A stretch of DNA of 64,000 nucleotides, from the NCBI RefSeq assembly GCF_003173035.1, contig NZ_QGLE01000004.1, forward strand, positions 186,001 to 250,000, given 5' to 3'. Shown here piece after piece: positions 1 through 8,129 of this stretch; the first letter of the stretch is position 1, and each line of letters starts with the position of its first letter. The notes beneath the pieces were generated by a model. It did no database searches, was not told the DNA's origin, and saw only the letters and a list, made by a program, of their open reading frames with translations. The stretch comes from Zavarzinia aquatilis (GTDB lineage Bacteria; Pseudomonadota; Alphaproteobacteria; Zavarziniales; Zavarziniaceae). The position numbers and the translations under genes are program-made.

Positions 1-1
1 G

Positions 2-1204
2 GGCCTCGTCCCCGCCTGCCGCAGCCTCGACTGCATCTCGGTCTTCGCCGCGACCGCGGGGGAGGCTGATTTCGTCCGCCGGGTCGCCGCCGGCCTCGAC
101 CCCGCCGATCCTTTCTCGCGCGATCTGCCGGACGTGGTGCTGCCGACGGAAGGGCTTCGCGTCGGCGTCCCCGTCGGGGCGGAGCGGGAATTCTTCGGCG
201 ATGCCGCCAACGAGGCGATCTATGTCGCCGCCATTGAGGCGATGAAGGCGCTGGGCTGTTCCATCGTCGAGATCGACTTCGCGCCCTTCCGCGAGGCGGC
301 CAATCTCCTCTACAGCGGCCCCTGGGTGGCGGAGCGGCTGGCGGCGGTCGAAGCCTTCCACGCCGCTCATGCCGACGCCATGGACCCCAACGTCCGCAAG
401 ATCGTCGAGGGCGCCCTCGGCGTGACGGCGGTCGATGCCTTCCGCGGGCTCTATGCCCTCGAAGGCTTCCGCCAGAAGACGGCGGCCACCTGGGCCATGG
501 TCGACATCCTGCTGCTGCCGACGACGCCGCTGTTCCCCAAGGTCTCGGACATGCTGGCCGATCCGATCGGGCTCAACTCCAAGCTCGGCCGCTATACCAA
601 TTTCGTCAATCTGATGGATTGCGCCGGGATCGCCGTGCCGGCCGGCTTCCGGCCCGATGGCCTGCCCTTCGGCGTCACCCTGATCGGCCCCGCCTTCTCG
701 GATGCCGCCCTCGCGGTCTGGGGCGACCGGCTGCACAAGGCGGCGGCGACCGGCTACGGCCTCGACACGACGGCGGACCTGTCGGCGATGCCGGCGCCCG
801 AGGGGCCGCAGGTCGAGCGGATCGAGGTCGTGGTCGTCGGCGCCCATCTCTCGGGGATGCCGCTCAATCCGCAGCTGACGGGCGGCGGCGGCGTCCTCGT
901 CAAACGCTGCCGCACCGCGTCCGATTACCGGCTCTATGCCCTGCCGGGCACGGTGCCGCCCAAGCCGGGCCTCCTGCACAGCCCGGGCTTCGACGGGCCG
1001 GGGCTGGAGGTCGAGGTCTGGGCCCTGCCGCCCGCGGCGTTTGGCCGTTTCGTCGCCGCCATTCCGGCGCCGCTCGGCATCGGCAAGGTGACGCTGGACG
1101 ATGGCAGCGATGTCTCCGGCTTCCTGTGTGAGCCCCACGCCCTCGAAGGCGCGGCGGAAATCACCGCGCTGGGCGGCTGGCGCGCCTATTGCGCCGCGAA
1201 ATAG
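2..1204 (+). CDS. atzF: Allophanate hydrolase, C-terminal part (5' end outside window)
   Basis: The frame is open from the first bases of the window, so this is the end of a longer gene; the internal GTG at 134 is not the start. The visible protein begins inside the amidase-signature domain with GLVPACRSLDC, a stretch typical of allophanate hydrolases, and continues through the amidase fold to about window residue 260. A further domain of roughly 130 residues follows, containing LTGGGGVLVKRC and YALPGTVPPKPGL, which is the C-terminal domain characteristic of AtzF-type enzymes rather than plain amidases. The enzyme splits allophanate into ammonium and carbon dioxide, the second step of urea use through urea carboxylase, in the cytoplasm. 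Urea carboxylase would be expected upstream, outside the window. Confidence 0.9.
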   Translation, partial: GLVPACRSLDCISVFAATAGEADFVRRVAAGLDPADPFSRDLPDVVLPTEGLRVGVPVGAEREFFGDAANEAIYVAAIEAMKALGCSIVEIDFAPFREAANLLYSGPWVAERLAAVEAFHAAHADAMDPNVRKIVEGALGVTAVDAFRGLYALEGFRQKTAATWAMVDILLLPTTPLFPKVSDMLADPIGLNSKLGRYTNFVNLMDCAGIAVPAGFRPDGLPFGVTLIGPAFSDAALAVWGDRLHKAAATGYGLDTTADLSAMPAPEGPQVERIEVVVVGAHLSGMPLNPQLTGGGGVLVKRCRTASDYRLYALPGTVPPKPGLLHSPGFDGPGLEVEVWALPPAAFGRFVAAIPAPLGIGKVTLDDGSDVSGFLCEPHALEGAAEITALGGWRAYCAAK

Positions 1205-1211
1205 GGCCTCG

Positions 1212-1240
1212 GGGATCGTTTCCATAATCGAAACGATCCC
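1212..1240 (+). terminator. Perfect 11-bp hairpin after allophanate hydrolase
   Basis: GGGATCGTTTC and GAAACGATCCC form a perfect inverted repeat around a 7-nt loop, 8 bp past the stop codon. Only two T follow, so it may be a weak or Rho-assisted terminator or an mRNA-stabilising end. An operator role for the downstream pirin gene cannot be excluded. Confidence 0.5.
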
Positions 1241-1315
1241 TTGCCGCCCCGGGGGATTTTTCCCGTCGCCGTCGGTGCCAATATCGGTACCAACAGCGAA
1301 TGAGGAGACACCCCC

Positions 1316-2164
1316 ATGACCCGCAATGATATCCGCCCCGTGCGCCACCTGATCCGGGGCGAGCGCACCTCCGATGGCGCCGGCGTCCGACTGACCCGCC
1401 TGCTCGGCCACGAGACGGTGGAGGCGGCGGACCCCTTCCTGATGCTCGACCATTTCGATACCGAACGGGCGGACGATTACATCGGCGGCTTCCCCAGCCA
1501 TCCCCATCGCGGTTTCGAGACCGTGACCTATATGCTCGACGGGCGGATGCGCCATGGCGACAACAAGGGCCATTCGGGCGTCATCGCCAGCGGCGACGTG
1601 CAGTGGATGACGGCGGGCAGCGGCATCGTCCATTCCGAAATGCCGGAACAGGAAGAGGGCCTGATGCGGGGCTTCCAGCTCTGGGTCAATCTGCCGGCAC
1701 GGGACAAGATGACCCCCGCCCGCTATCAGGAAATTCCGGCGGCGACGATCCCGGTGGAAACCCGGGGCAATGGCACCCGCGTCAAGGTGATCGCTGGCGC
1801 GACCGGTGAAGGCACGCAGGGGCCGATCGACTCCGGCGCGACCGAGGCGCGTTTCCTCGACATCCGCCTCGCTCCCGGCGCCCGGATCGAGGAAGCGGTG
1901 CCCGCCGCCCTCAACGCGCTTCTCGTCGTCTATGACGGCGCCATCGTCGTCGGCGAGGTCGAGAAGGTCGCCGCGGTCAATGTCGCCATCCTGGGCGAGG
2001 GCGGCCGCGTCGCCTTCGAGAACGCAGGTCGCGTGGAAGCGGGCGTGCTGCTGATCGCCGGCAAGCCGCTGAACGAGCCTATCGCGTGGGGCGGCCCCTT
2101 CGTCATGAACACGCGGGACGAAGTGATGCAGGCCGCCCGCGACTATCAGGCCGGCCGCTTCTGA
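1316..2164 (+). CDS. Pirin family protein
   Basis: The 282-residue protein has the bicupin layout of pirins. The N-terminal cupin carries DPFLMLDHF, the metal-site region FPSHPHRGFETVTY and the region GHSGVIASGDVQWMTAGSGIVHSE; a second, degenerate cupin makes up the C-terminal half. Pirins are iron-binding cytosolic proteins; some act as quercetinases and others as regulators, so the substrate cannot be assigned. The ATG at 1316 follows an AGGAG ribosome binding site at good spacing. The gene stands alone between a hairpin and a dispersed repeat, which suggests monocistronic expression. Confidence 0.9.
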   Translation: MTRNDIRPVRHLIRGERTSDGAGVRLTRLLGHETVEAADPFLMLDHFDTERADDYIGGFPSHPHRGFETVTYMLDGRMRHGDNKGHSGVIASGDVQWMTAGSGIVHSEMPEQEEGLMRGFQLWVNLPARDKMTPARYQEIPAATIPVETRGNGTRVKVIAGATGEGTQGPIDSGATEARFLDIRLAPGARIEEAVPAALNALLVVYDGAIVVGEVEKVAAVNVAILGEGGRVAFENAGRVEAGVLLIAGKPLNEPIAWGGPFVMNTRDEVMQAARDYQAGRF

Positions 2165-2171
2165 GGGGGGG

Positions 2172-2260
2172 CCACCTCTCCCCGTCCCTCTCCCCCCTGA
2201 AGGGCGGAGCGGGGGATTGAGCCCTCTCCTCCCGGGAGGAGAGGGTTGGGTGAGGAGGGA
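2172..2260 (+). repeat. Dispersed palindromic repeat, family 2, copy 1
   Basis: This intergenic block contains two GC-rich hairpins, one built on CCCTCTCCTCCCGGGAGGAG. It is nearly identical to the reverse complement of 54426..54514, so the two copies are inverted relative to each other. It lies between the pirin and acyl-CoA dehydrogenase genes. Confidence 0.8.
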
Positions 2261-2343
2261 AACGTCGCCGGTAGACATTGAGGTATTGGACCCTTTCCTC
2301 CCCATTCCGAACGAGCTAAGCAGCCTGAAACGGAGGAGAGACC

Positions 2344-4122
2344 ATGCCCGCCCTTGATCGCCGCGACCTCGATTTCCTGCTGCAGGATGTGCTCGATCTT
2401 GACGCGCTGTTCGCCCGCCCGCGCTTCGCGGAACACGACCGGGCGAGCGTCGCCGCCATGCTGGATACCGCCGAGCGGCTGGCCGACGATCATTTCGCGC
2501 CCCATGCGGCCAAGCTCGACGCCAACGAGCCGACCTTCGACGGCGAGACGGTCCACATCATCCCCGAGGTGAAGGCCGCGCTCGACGCCTATTGCGCCGC
2601 CGGCTTCATGTCGGCCCATGCGGATTACGAGCATGGCGGGATGCAGCTGCCCCACACGGTCTCGATGGCGTCGTCGGCGATCATTTCCGCCGCCAATATC
2701 TCGACCGCCGGCTATCCCTTCCTGACCCGGGCCGCCGCCAATGTCATCGCCAAATTCGGCACCGAGGAGCAGAAGGCGACCTGGCTCGGCGCCATGCTCG
2801 AAGGGCGCTATTTCGGCACCATGGCGCTGACCGAGCCGGGCGCGGGATCGGGCCTCGCCGATCTGAAGACCCAGGCCGTGCAGGTAGGCGATGGAACCTA
2901 TCGCATCACCGGAAACAAGATCTTCATCTCGGCCGGCGAGCATGGGCTGTCCGAGAATATCGTCCATCTCGTGCTGGCCCGGATCAAGGGGGCGCCGGCC
3001 GGGGTGAAGGGTATTTCCCTCTTCATCGTGCCGAAGATCCTCGGCGACGGCACGCGGAACGACGTCCGCCTCGGCGGGCTCATCCACAAGATGGGCTATC
3101 GCGGCACGACCTCGACCATGCTGAATTTCGGCGAGGCGGGTGGCGCCACCGGCTATCTGCTGGGCGAGGCGCACAAGGGCCTGTCCTACATGTTCCACAT
3201 GATGAACGAGGCGCGGGTCGGTGTCGGCCTTGGCGCGGCCGTCATCGGCTATGCCGGCTATCGTGTCGCCCTTGATTACGCGAAGACCCGTCTGCAGGGG
3301 CGCCCGCCCGCGGCCAAGGACCCCAGCCTGCCGCCCGTGCCCATCATCGAGCACGCCGACGTGAAGCGGATGCTGCTGGCCTCCAAGTCCTATGTCGAAG
3401 GCGCGCTGGCGCTGTGCCTGCTGGGCGCCCGCCTCGTCGACGACAGCGAGACGGCGGAGACGCCGGAAGCGCGAAGCCGGGCCTTCCAGCTGCTCGACCT
3501 GCTGACCCCCATGATCAAGTCCTGGCCGTCGCAATGGGGGCTGGTCGCCAATGATCTGGCGATCCAGGTCCATGGCGGCTATGGTTACACGCGGGAATAT
3601 CCGGTCGAGCGGCTGTGGCGCGACAATCGCCTGAACCCCATCCACGAGGGGACTTTCGGCATCCAGTCCCTCGACCTGCTCGGGCGGAAAATCTTCGCCG
3701 ATCAGGGCAAGGCTCTGGCCCTCCTCGCGGAGGAGATGTTGAAGACCATCGAGGCGGCGCCGCCCGCCTTCGCGGAGGAGGCAGGGGCCCTCGCCAATGC
3801 CATCGCCCTCGTCTCCGAGACGGTCGCCGTGCTCGGCCGGGCCGCCGCCGGCAACCGGCTGGACGAGGCGCTGGCCAATTCGGCGGTGTTCCTCGAATTG
3901 CTCGGTCATGTCGTCGTCGCCTGGCTGTGGCTGCGTCAGGCCAGCGTCGCCGAGGACAAGGCTGCGGGCGCGACCGGCGATCTCGCCGCCTTCTATGACG
4001 GCAAGCGCCGGGCCTGCCGCTATTTCTTCCGCTGGGAGCTGCCGAAGATCAGGCCGCAGGCCGAATTGCTGCAGAGCCTGGACCAGACCTGCGCCGACAT
4101 GCCCGTCGCCGCCTTCGGGTGA
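2344..4122 (+). CDS. Acyl-CoA dehydrogenase, long (DmdC/FadE-like) type
   Basis: At 592 residues this is longer than classical acyl-CoA dehydrogenases (about 380) and fits the group with an extra N-terminal segment and an added C-terminal helical domain, which includes 3-methylmercaptopropionyl-CoA dehydrogenases. The central domain shows MALTEPGAGSGL and YRITGNKIFISAGEH for FAD and substrate binding. The catalytic glutamate is probably that of NPIHEGTFGIQ. VHGGYGYTREYPVERLWRD is the usual C-terminal family signature. It oxidises an acyl-CoA to the 2-enoyl-CoA and passes electrons to ETF in the cytoplasm. The chain-length or sulfur-substrate preference cannot be read from sequence. A strong GGAGGAG site precedes the ATG. 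Confidence 0.9.
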   Translation: MPALDRRDLDFLLQDVLDLDALFARPRFAEHDRASVAAMLDTAERLADDHFAPHAAKLDANEPTFDGETVHIIPEVKAALDAYCAAGFMSAHADYEHGGMQLPHTVSMASSAIISAANISTAGYPFLTRAAANVIAKFGTEEQKATWLGAMLEGRYFGTMALTEPGAGSGLADLKTQAVQVGDGTYRITGNKIFISAGEHGLSENIVHLVLARIKGAPAGVKGISLFIVPKILGDGTRNDVRLGGLIHKMGYRGTTSTMLNFGEAGGATGYLLGEAHKGLSYMFHMMNEARVGVGLGAAVIGYAGYRVALDYAKTRLQGRPPAAKDPSLPPVPIIEHADVKRMLLASKSYVEGALALCLLGARLVDDSETAETPEARSRAFQLLDLLTPMIKSWPSQWGLVANDLAIQVHGGYGYTREYPVERLWRDNRLNPIHEGTFGIQSLDLLGRKIFADQGKALALLAEEMLKTIEAAPPAFAEEAGALANAIALVSETVAVLGRAAAGNRLDEALANSAVFLELLGHVVVAWLWLRQASVAEDKAAGATGDLAAFYDGKRRACRYFFRWELPKIRPQAELLQSLDQTCADMPVAAFG

Positions 4123-4154
4123 TCCGGTAGGGACTGGGCATCGTAGAAGGAATA

Positions 4155-4241
4155 CGGCGCGGGAGAGATGCCCCCCTTTCGCGCCGGCCGCAGGTACGGC
4201 GGCTCAGTGACACTCCCACCTGCCCCGGGGAGTGAGTGGAC
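4155..4241 (+). other. Structured intergenic segment with stacked inverted repeats
   Basis: The 254-bp gap between the dehydrogenase and the DUF255 gene holds several nested inverted repeats. CGGCGCG (4155) pairs with CGCGCCG (4180). GCAGGT (4190) can pair with ACCTGC (4218), which competes with CACTCCC (4211) pairing with GGGAGTG (4228). A terminator-like stem follows directly. It could be a leader RNA or a structured 3' end. No known riboswitch core was recognised. Confidence 0.35.
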
Positions 4242-4282
4242 CCGCCTCGTCGGCCTGCCCCTTCGGCCGGCGAGGCGGCTTT
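4242..4282 (+). terminator. Terminator-like hairpin upstream of DUF255 gene
   Basis: CCGCCTCGTCGGCC pairs with GGCCGGCGAGGCGG over 14 positions with a single G-T wobble, around a 9-nt loop, followed by CTTT. It probably ends the acyl-CoA dehydrogenase transcript, or it is the 3' stem of a leader element. Confidence 0.6.
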
Positions 4283-4376
4283 CCACCGGCCCGAAATCCC
4301 GGCGGCTGACCAATGCGCATCCCTGTGAAACATGGCGCCGCCCCCGGACGAAACACCGGACAGGAGGACCCCCGCC

Positions 4377-6161
4377 ATGTCTCTGCCCCTGATCCGCGCC
4401 CGCCTGTTCCTGCTCGCATTATTCATCCTCGCGCCCCTGTCGGCGCGGGCCGAGGTCGCCTGGCGCGACTGGTCCCCGGCCGCTTTCGACGCGGCGCGGG
4501 CTGAAAGCAAGCTGGTCCTCCTCGATCTCGAAGCGGTCTGGTGCCACTGGTGCCATGTGATGGACGAGACGACCTATGCCGATCCCGCGGTGCAGGATTT
4601 GCTGGCACAGCGTTTCGTCGCGGTGAAGGTCGATCAGGACAGCCATCCCGATCTGTCCCGCCGCTACGAGAACTGGGGTTGGCCGGCGCTGATCGTCTTC
4701 GACGCCGAGGGGCGGGAACTCTGGCGCTGGCGCGGCTATCTCGAACCGGTGGCTTTCGTCGGCACGCTGGCCGGTCTCGCCGACAGCCCGCAGCCGCTGG
4801 CCGAGAGCGGCTTTCGCGCCCTGCCGCCGGGTGCCGCCGAGGGCGGCCTGCCGCGCGCGCTTCTCGCCTCGATGGAACGGCGCTTCGCCTTCGCCTATGA
4901 CGCCGGGGTCGGCGGCTGGGGCGGGCCGCACAAGTTCCTGCAGGCCGATGCCCTCGATCACGCGCTGTCCGCCGCCGTGGACGGCGACGTCATCGCCGGC
5001 CGCATGGCGCGGGAGACCCTGACGGCTGCCCTTGCCCTGGTCGATCCGGTCGAAGGCGGCATTTTCCAGTATGCGGTCGGCGCCTGGAATGCGCCGCATT
5101 ACGAGAAGATCGCCGGATCGCAGGCGGCGGCGCTGCGCCTCTTCGCGGCGGGCGCGGCCTGGACCGGGGACAAGGCTTACGCCGATGCCGCGCGCGCGGT
5201 CGCGCGCTATGCCTCGACCGTGCTGTCCGATCCGGCCGGCGGGTTTTTCACCAGCCAGGATGCGGACCCGGATGTCGCCGCCGGCATGACCGGCAAGGAT
5301 TATTATGGCCTCGACGCCAAGGGCCGCGCGGCCATGGCGCCGCCCCGCATCGACCGCAATGTCTATGCCAGCGAAACCGGGCTGATCGCCGCCGGCCTTG
5401 CCGAAGCCGGGGCCGACCTTGACGACGAGTCGCTGATCGGCCGGGCCAAGGCGGCCGGGCACTGGCTGATCGCGGCGCGGCGGCAGGGCGACGGCAGCTT
5501 CGCCCATGGGGAGCGGGACGCGGGCGGGCCTTTCCTGCCCGACACGCTGAACGCCGGCCTCGCCTTCGAGGCGCTCTACGCCGCGACCGGCGAGCGCGTG
5601 TGGCTGGCGGCGGCGACCGATGCAGCTGCTGCGCTGCTGCGCCATTTCGCGGATCCCGCTGGCGGTCTTGCCAATGCCGAGGTGACGCTGGTCGCCGCCG
5701 GGCCGGTCGGCCGGCCCTTCTTCCATCTCGACGACAATGTAACGGCGGCGCGGCTCTTGCTGCGGCTGCATCACCAGACGGGGGACGCTGCCCTCGGCGC
5801 GGCAGCGCGGCGCATCTTCGCCTTCCTCCAGCATCAGGAGGCGGCGTCACCCGGCAGTTTCTGGCCCGGCCTGCTGGTGCTCGACGGCGAGGCGGCGGCT
5901 GAGCCGCTGCATGTCGTCGTCACCGGGCGGCGGGGCGAGAGCGCGGCACTGTTCGCCGCGGCGCGGGCGTTGCCCCGGCCCTGGAAACGGGTGGAACTTT
6001 ATGACGCGGCGGAAGGGCCGCTGCCCAATATCGCGGTGACGCTGCCCGATCTCGGCCGGCCGGCCGCCTTCATCTGCACCGCCACCACCTGTTCCCTGCC
6101 GGTGTTCGAGCCGGCAGAGATCGCGCAGACGGTCGAGCGCCTGTCTCAGCCGACGAATTGA
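4377..6161 (+). CDS. Exported DUF255 / YyaL-like thioredoxin-domain protein
   Basis: The ATG at 4377 follows a CAGGAGG site and gives a 594-residue protein with a clear signal peptide (about residues 1-25, hydrophobic core LFLLALFILAP, cleavage near ARA). An upstream in-frame ATG at 4332 would bury this signal and is rejected. Residues 55-59 are WCHWC, the Cys pair of the DUF255 thioredoxin-like domain, in the context WCHVMDETTY. The remainder resembles an (alpha/alpha)6 barrel of the type found in N-acylglucosamine epimerase-like proteins. The biochemical role of YyaL/spermatogenesis-associated protein 20 homologues is not settled. The signal peptide places this copy in the periplasm, whereas many family members appear cytosolic. 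Its 3' end overlaps convergent serB by 16 bp. Confidence 0.8.
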   Translation: MSLPLIRARLFLLALFILAPLSARAEVAWRDWSPAAFDAARAESKLVLLDLEAVWCHWCHVMDETTYADPAVQDLLAQRFVAVKVDQDSHPDLSRRYENWGWPALIVFDAEGRELWRWRGYLEPVAFVGTLAGLADSPQPLAESGFRALPPGAAEGGLPRALLASMERRFAFAYDAGVGGWGGPHKFLQADALDHALSAAVDGDVIAGRMARETLTAALALVDPVEGGIFQYAVGAWNAPHYEKIAGSQAAALRLFAAGAAWTGDKAYADAARAVARYASTVLSDPAGGFFTSQDADPDVAAGMTGKDYYGLDAKGRAAMAPPRIDRNVYASETGLIAAGLAEAGADLDDESLIGRAKAAGHWLIAARRQGDGSFAHGERDAGGPFLPDTLNAGLAFEALYAATGERVWLAAATDAAAALLRHFADPAGGLANAEVTLVAAGPVGRPFFHLDDNVTAARLLLRLHHQTGDAALGAAARRIFAFLQHQEAASPGSFWPGLLVLDGEAAAEPLHVVVTGRRGESAALFAAARALPRPWKRVELYDAAEGPLPNIAVTLPDLGRPAAFICTATTCSLPVFEPAEIAQTVERLSQPTN

Positions 6162-7045
6162 GCGCGGGCGTAGCCCTGGAAGAACAGCAGGCTGGTCAGA
6201 TTGCCGTGATCGACCCGGGCGCGGGCGGCGGCGGCGACCTTGGGCTTGGCGTGGAAGGCGACGCCAAGGCCCGCCGCCTCGATCATCGGCAGGTCGTTGG
6301 CGCCATCGCCCACCGCCAGCGTCGCTTCCGGCGCGACGCCATGGCGGGCGGCGAGGCCGCGTAAGGAGTCCAGCTTGGTATTGGCGCCGCAGATCGGCTC
6401 GGTCACCGTGCCGGCGAGGGCGCCGTCGGCGATTTCGAGCACATTGGCCTTGTGCTCGTGAAAGCCGAGATGGGCGGCGACCCGGCTGGTGAAGAAGGTG
6501 AAACCGCCGGAGACGAGGGCACAATAGGCGCCGTTGGCGGCCATGGTCGCGATCAGCTGGCGGCCGCCTTCGGTGAAGCGCACCCGTTCCTCGAAACAGG
6601 TCTGCAGCACGCTTTCGGGCAGGCCCTTCAGCTTGGCGACGCGGGCGCGCAGGGCGGATTCGAAATCCAGCTCGCCGCGCATGGCGCGTTCGGTCACGGC
6701 GGAGATTTCCGCCTTCAGCCCGGCGAAATCGGCCAGTTCGTCGATACATTCGACCGTGATCATGGTCGAATCCATGTCCGCGATCAGCAGGCGCTTGGCC
6801 CGGCCCGCCGCGTCCTGCGCCAGACGGTCGGCCGGCAGCCCGGCGAGGGCGATATCGGCGATCTTCTCGGCGGCGAGGGCGGACAGCCCGTCGAAGGGCA
6901 GGTCCAGGGCTTCCCCGGCCGAAAGCCAGACCGGCTCCCCGGCTTCGGCGCCGGCTTGCGTCAGGGCGAGGGCGAGGTCTGCGCCCAGGGAATCGGGCAG
7001 GGGCGCTTCGACAGGGTTGCCGATCACGGTCAGGACGTGGTTCAT
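6146..7045 (-). CDS. serB: Phosphoserine phosphatase
   Basis: The 299-residue protein begins MNHVLTVIG, with an N-terminal regulatory-like region of about 80 residues followed by a HAD phosphatase domain. The nucleophile motif is IADMDSTMITVECIDELA (DxDST). VSGGFTFF supplies the second HAD motif and VGDGANDLPMIEAAG the metal-binding fourth motif. It hydrolyses O-phosphoserine to serine, the last step of serine biosynthesis. The start at 7045 was chosen because homology begins there; the frame stays open far upstream, opposite miaA, but that extension has no family features. Only 30 bp separate this start from that of divergent miaA. Confidence 0.93.
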   Translation of the reverse strand: MNHVLTVIGNPVEAPLPDSLGADLALALTQAGAEAGEPVWLSAGEALDLPFDGLSALAAEKIADIALAGLPADRLAQDAAGRAKRLLIADMDSTMITVECIDELADFAGLKAEISAVTERAMRGELDFESALRARVAKLKGLPESVLQTCFEERVRFTEGGRQLIATMAANGAYCALVSGGFTFFTSRVAAHLGFHEHKANVLEIADGALAGTVTEPICGANTKLDSLRGLAARHGVAPEATLAVGDGANDLPMIEAAGLGVAFHAKPKVAAAARARVDHGNLTSLLFFQGYARAQFVG

Positions 7046-7075
7046 CGGGGCGAAATCTTCTCGGGAACGCATGAA

Positions 7076-8020
7076 TTGGCCGTCACCGTACTGATCGCCG
7101 GGCCGACCGCAAGCGGCAAATCCGGGCTCGCCCTTGCTCTTGCCGCAAGGCTGGGCGGGGTGATCGTCAATGCGGATTCGATGCAGGTCTATGACGGGCT
7201 GCACATCCTGACCGCGCGGCCGGCCCCGGCCGACGAGGCGAAGGTGCCGCACCGTCTCTATGGCGTGCTGCCGCCGACCGAAGCCTGTTCGGCGGCGCGC
7301 TGGCAGGCGCTGGCGACGGCCGAGATCGCGGCGATCCATGGCGAAGGGCGCCCGGCCATCGTCGTTGGCGGCACCGGGCTCTATTTCCATGCGCTGGTGA
7401 ACGGTCTCTCCGATATTCCGGCCATCGACCCGGGCATTCGCGCCGGCCTCGTCGCCCGGCTGGCGCGGGAAGGCGCGCCGGCCCTGCACGCGGAACTCGC
7501 CGGTGTCGACGCTGATCTGGCGGCCCGGCTGAAGCCCGGGGATTCCCAGCGCATCCTGCGCGGGCTCGAGGTTCACCAGGGCACCGGGCGGCCGCTGTCG
7601 TCCTGGCAGGCGCGGGCGCCCGAAGCCGCCGCCGATCTCGGCGACCTGCACAGGCTGGTGGTGGCACCACCCCGGCCCCTGCTGCTCGGGCGCATCCGCC
7701 AGCGCCTCGAGGCCATGGCGCAGTCAGGCGCCATCGCGGAAGCGCGGGCCTTCGCCGCCCGCGACCTCGATCCGTTGCTGCCGGCAGCCAAGGCGATCGG
7801 CCTGCGGCCCTTCGCCGCCCATGCCGCGGGACAGCTTTCCCTCGACGAGGCGATCGGCCAGGCCGACATCGAGACCCGGCAATATGCCAAGCGGCAGATG
7901 ACCTGGGCGCGCGGGCGCATGGCCGATTGGCACTGGCCCGATGTCGCGCAAGAAACGGAAAGTTTGGCAGAGGATATCGCACAAAAAATTCGCCAACAGG
8001 GGTTGACGACGCAATCTTGA
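7076..8020 (+). CDS. miaA: tRNA dimethylallyltransferase
   Basis: The protein shows the P-loop LIAGPTASGKSGLALALA, the family motif VNADSMQVYDGL, VVGGTGLYFHALV and a C-terminal TRQYAKRQMTWAR, all typical of MiaA. It transfers a dimethylallyl group to A37 of tRNAs reading U-starting codons. No ATG exists in frame near the P-loop, so the start is placed at TTG 7076, giving 314 residues, a normal family length. The same frame is open upstream to 6452, but that part is antisense to serB and has no family similarity. A terminator-like hairpin lies 18 bp past the stop. Confidence 0.9.
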   Translation: MAVTVLIAGPTASGKSGLALALAARLGGVIVNADSMQVYDGLHILTARPAPADEAKVPHRLYGVLPPTEACSAARWQALATAEIAAIHGEGRPAIVVGGTGLYFHALVNGLSDIPAIDPGIRAGLVARLAREGAPALHAELAGVDADLAARLKPGDSQRILRGLEVHQGTGRPLSSWQARAPEAAADLGDLHRLVVAPPRPLLLGRIRQRLEAMAQSGAIAEARAFAARDLDPLLPAAKAIGLRPFAAHAAGQLSLDEAIGQADIETRQYAKRQMTWARGRMADWHWPDVAQETESLAEDIAQKIRQQGLTTQS

Positions 8021-8038
8021 ACGATTAGGTTGCCGGCT

Positions 8039-8061
8039 CCGCGCCCCACGGGCGCGGTTTT
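8039..8061 (+). terminator. Rho-independent terminator after miaA (or ilvB attenuator)
   Basis: CCGCGCCC and GGGCGCGG form a perfect 8-bp stem with a 3-nt CAC loop followed by TTTT. It most simply ends miaA. It also sits 69 bp upstream of ilvB, so an attenuation role is possible, but no leader peptide rich in Val, Leu or Ile codons was seen. Confidence 0.7.
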
Positions 8062-8129
8062 GCTGTTTATTGGCCTCTCGCTCGCATTTGCCAAGCGGGC
8101 GCCGGCCGGATCGAGGAAGGCATAGTGTT

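Noticed and set aside
4155-4241. Glycine riboswitch suggested by a GGGAGAG run
   Set aside because: The required GCCGAAGGNGCAA core does not follow in the right place or order; a similar word on the other strand is in the wrong arrangement.
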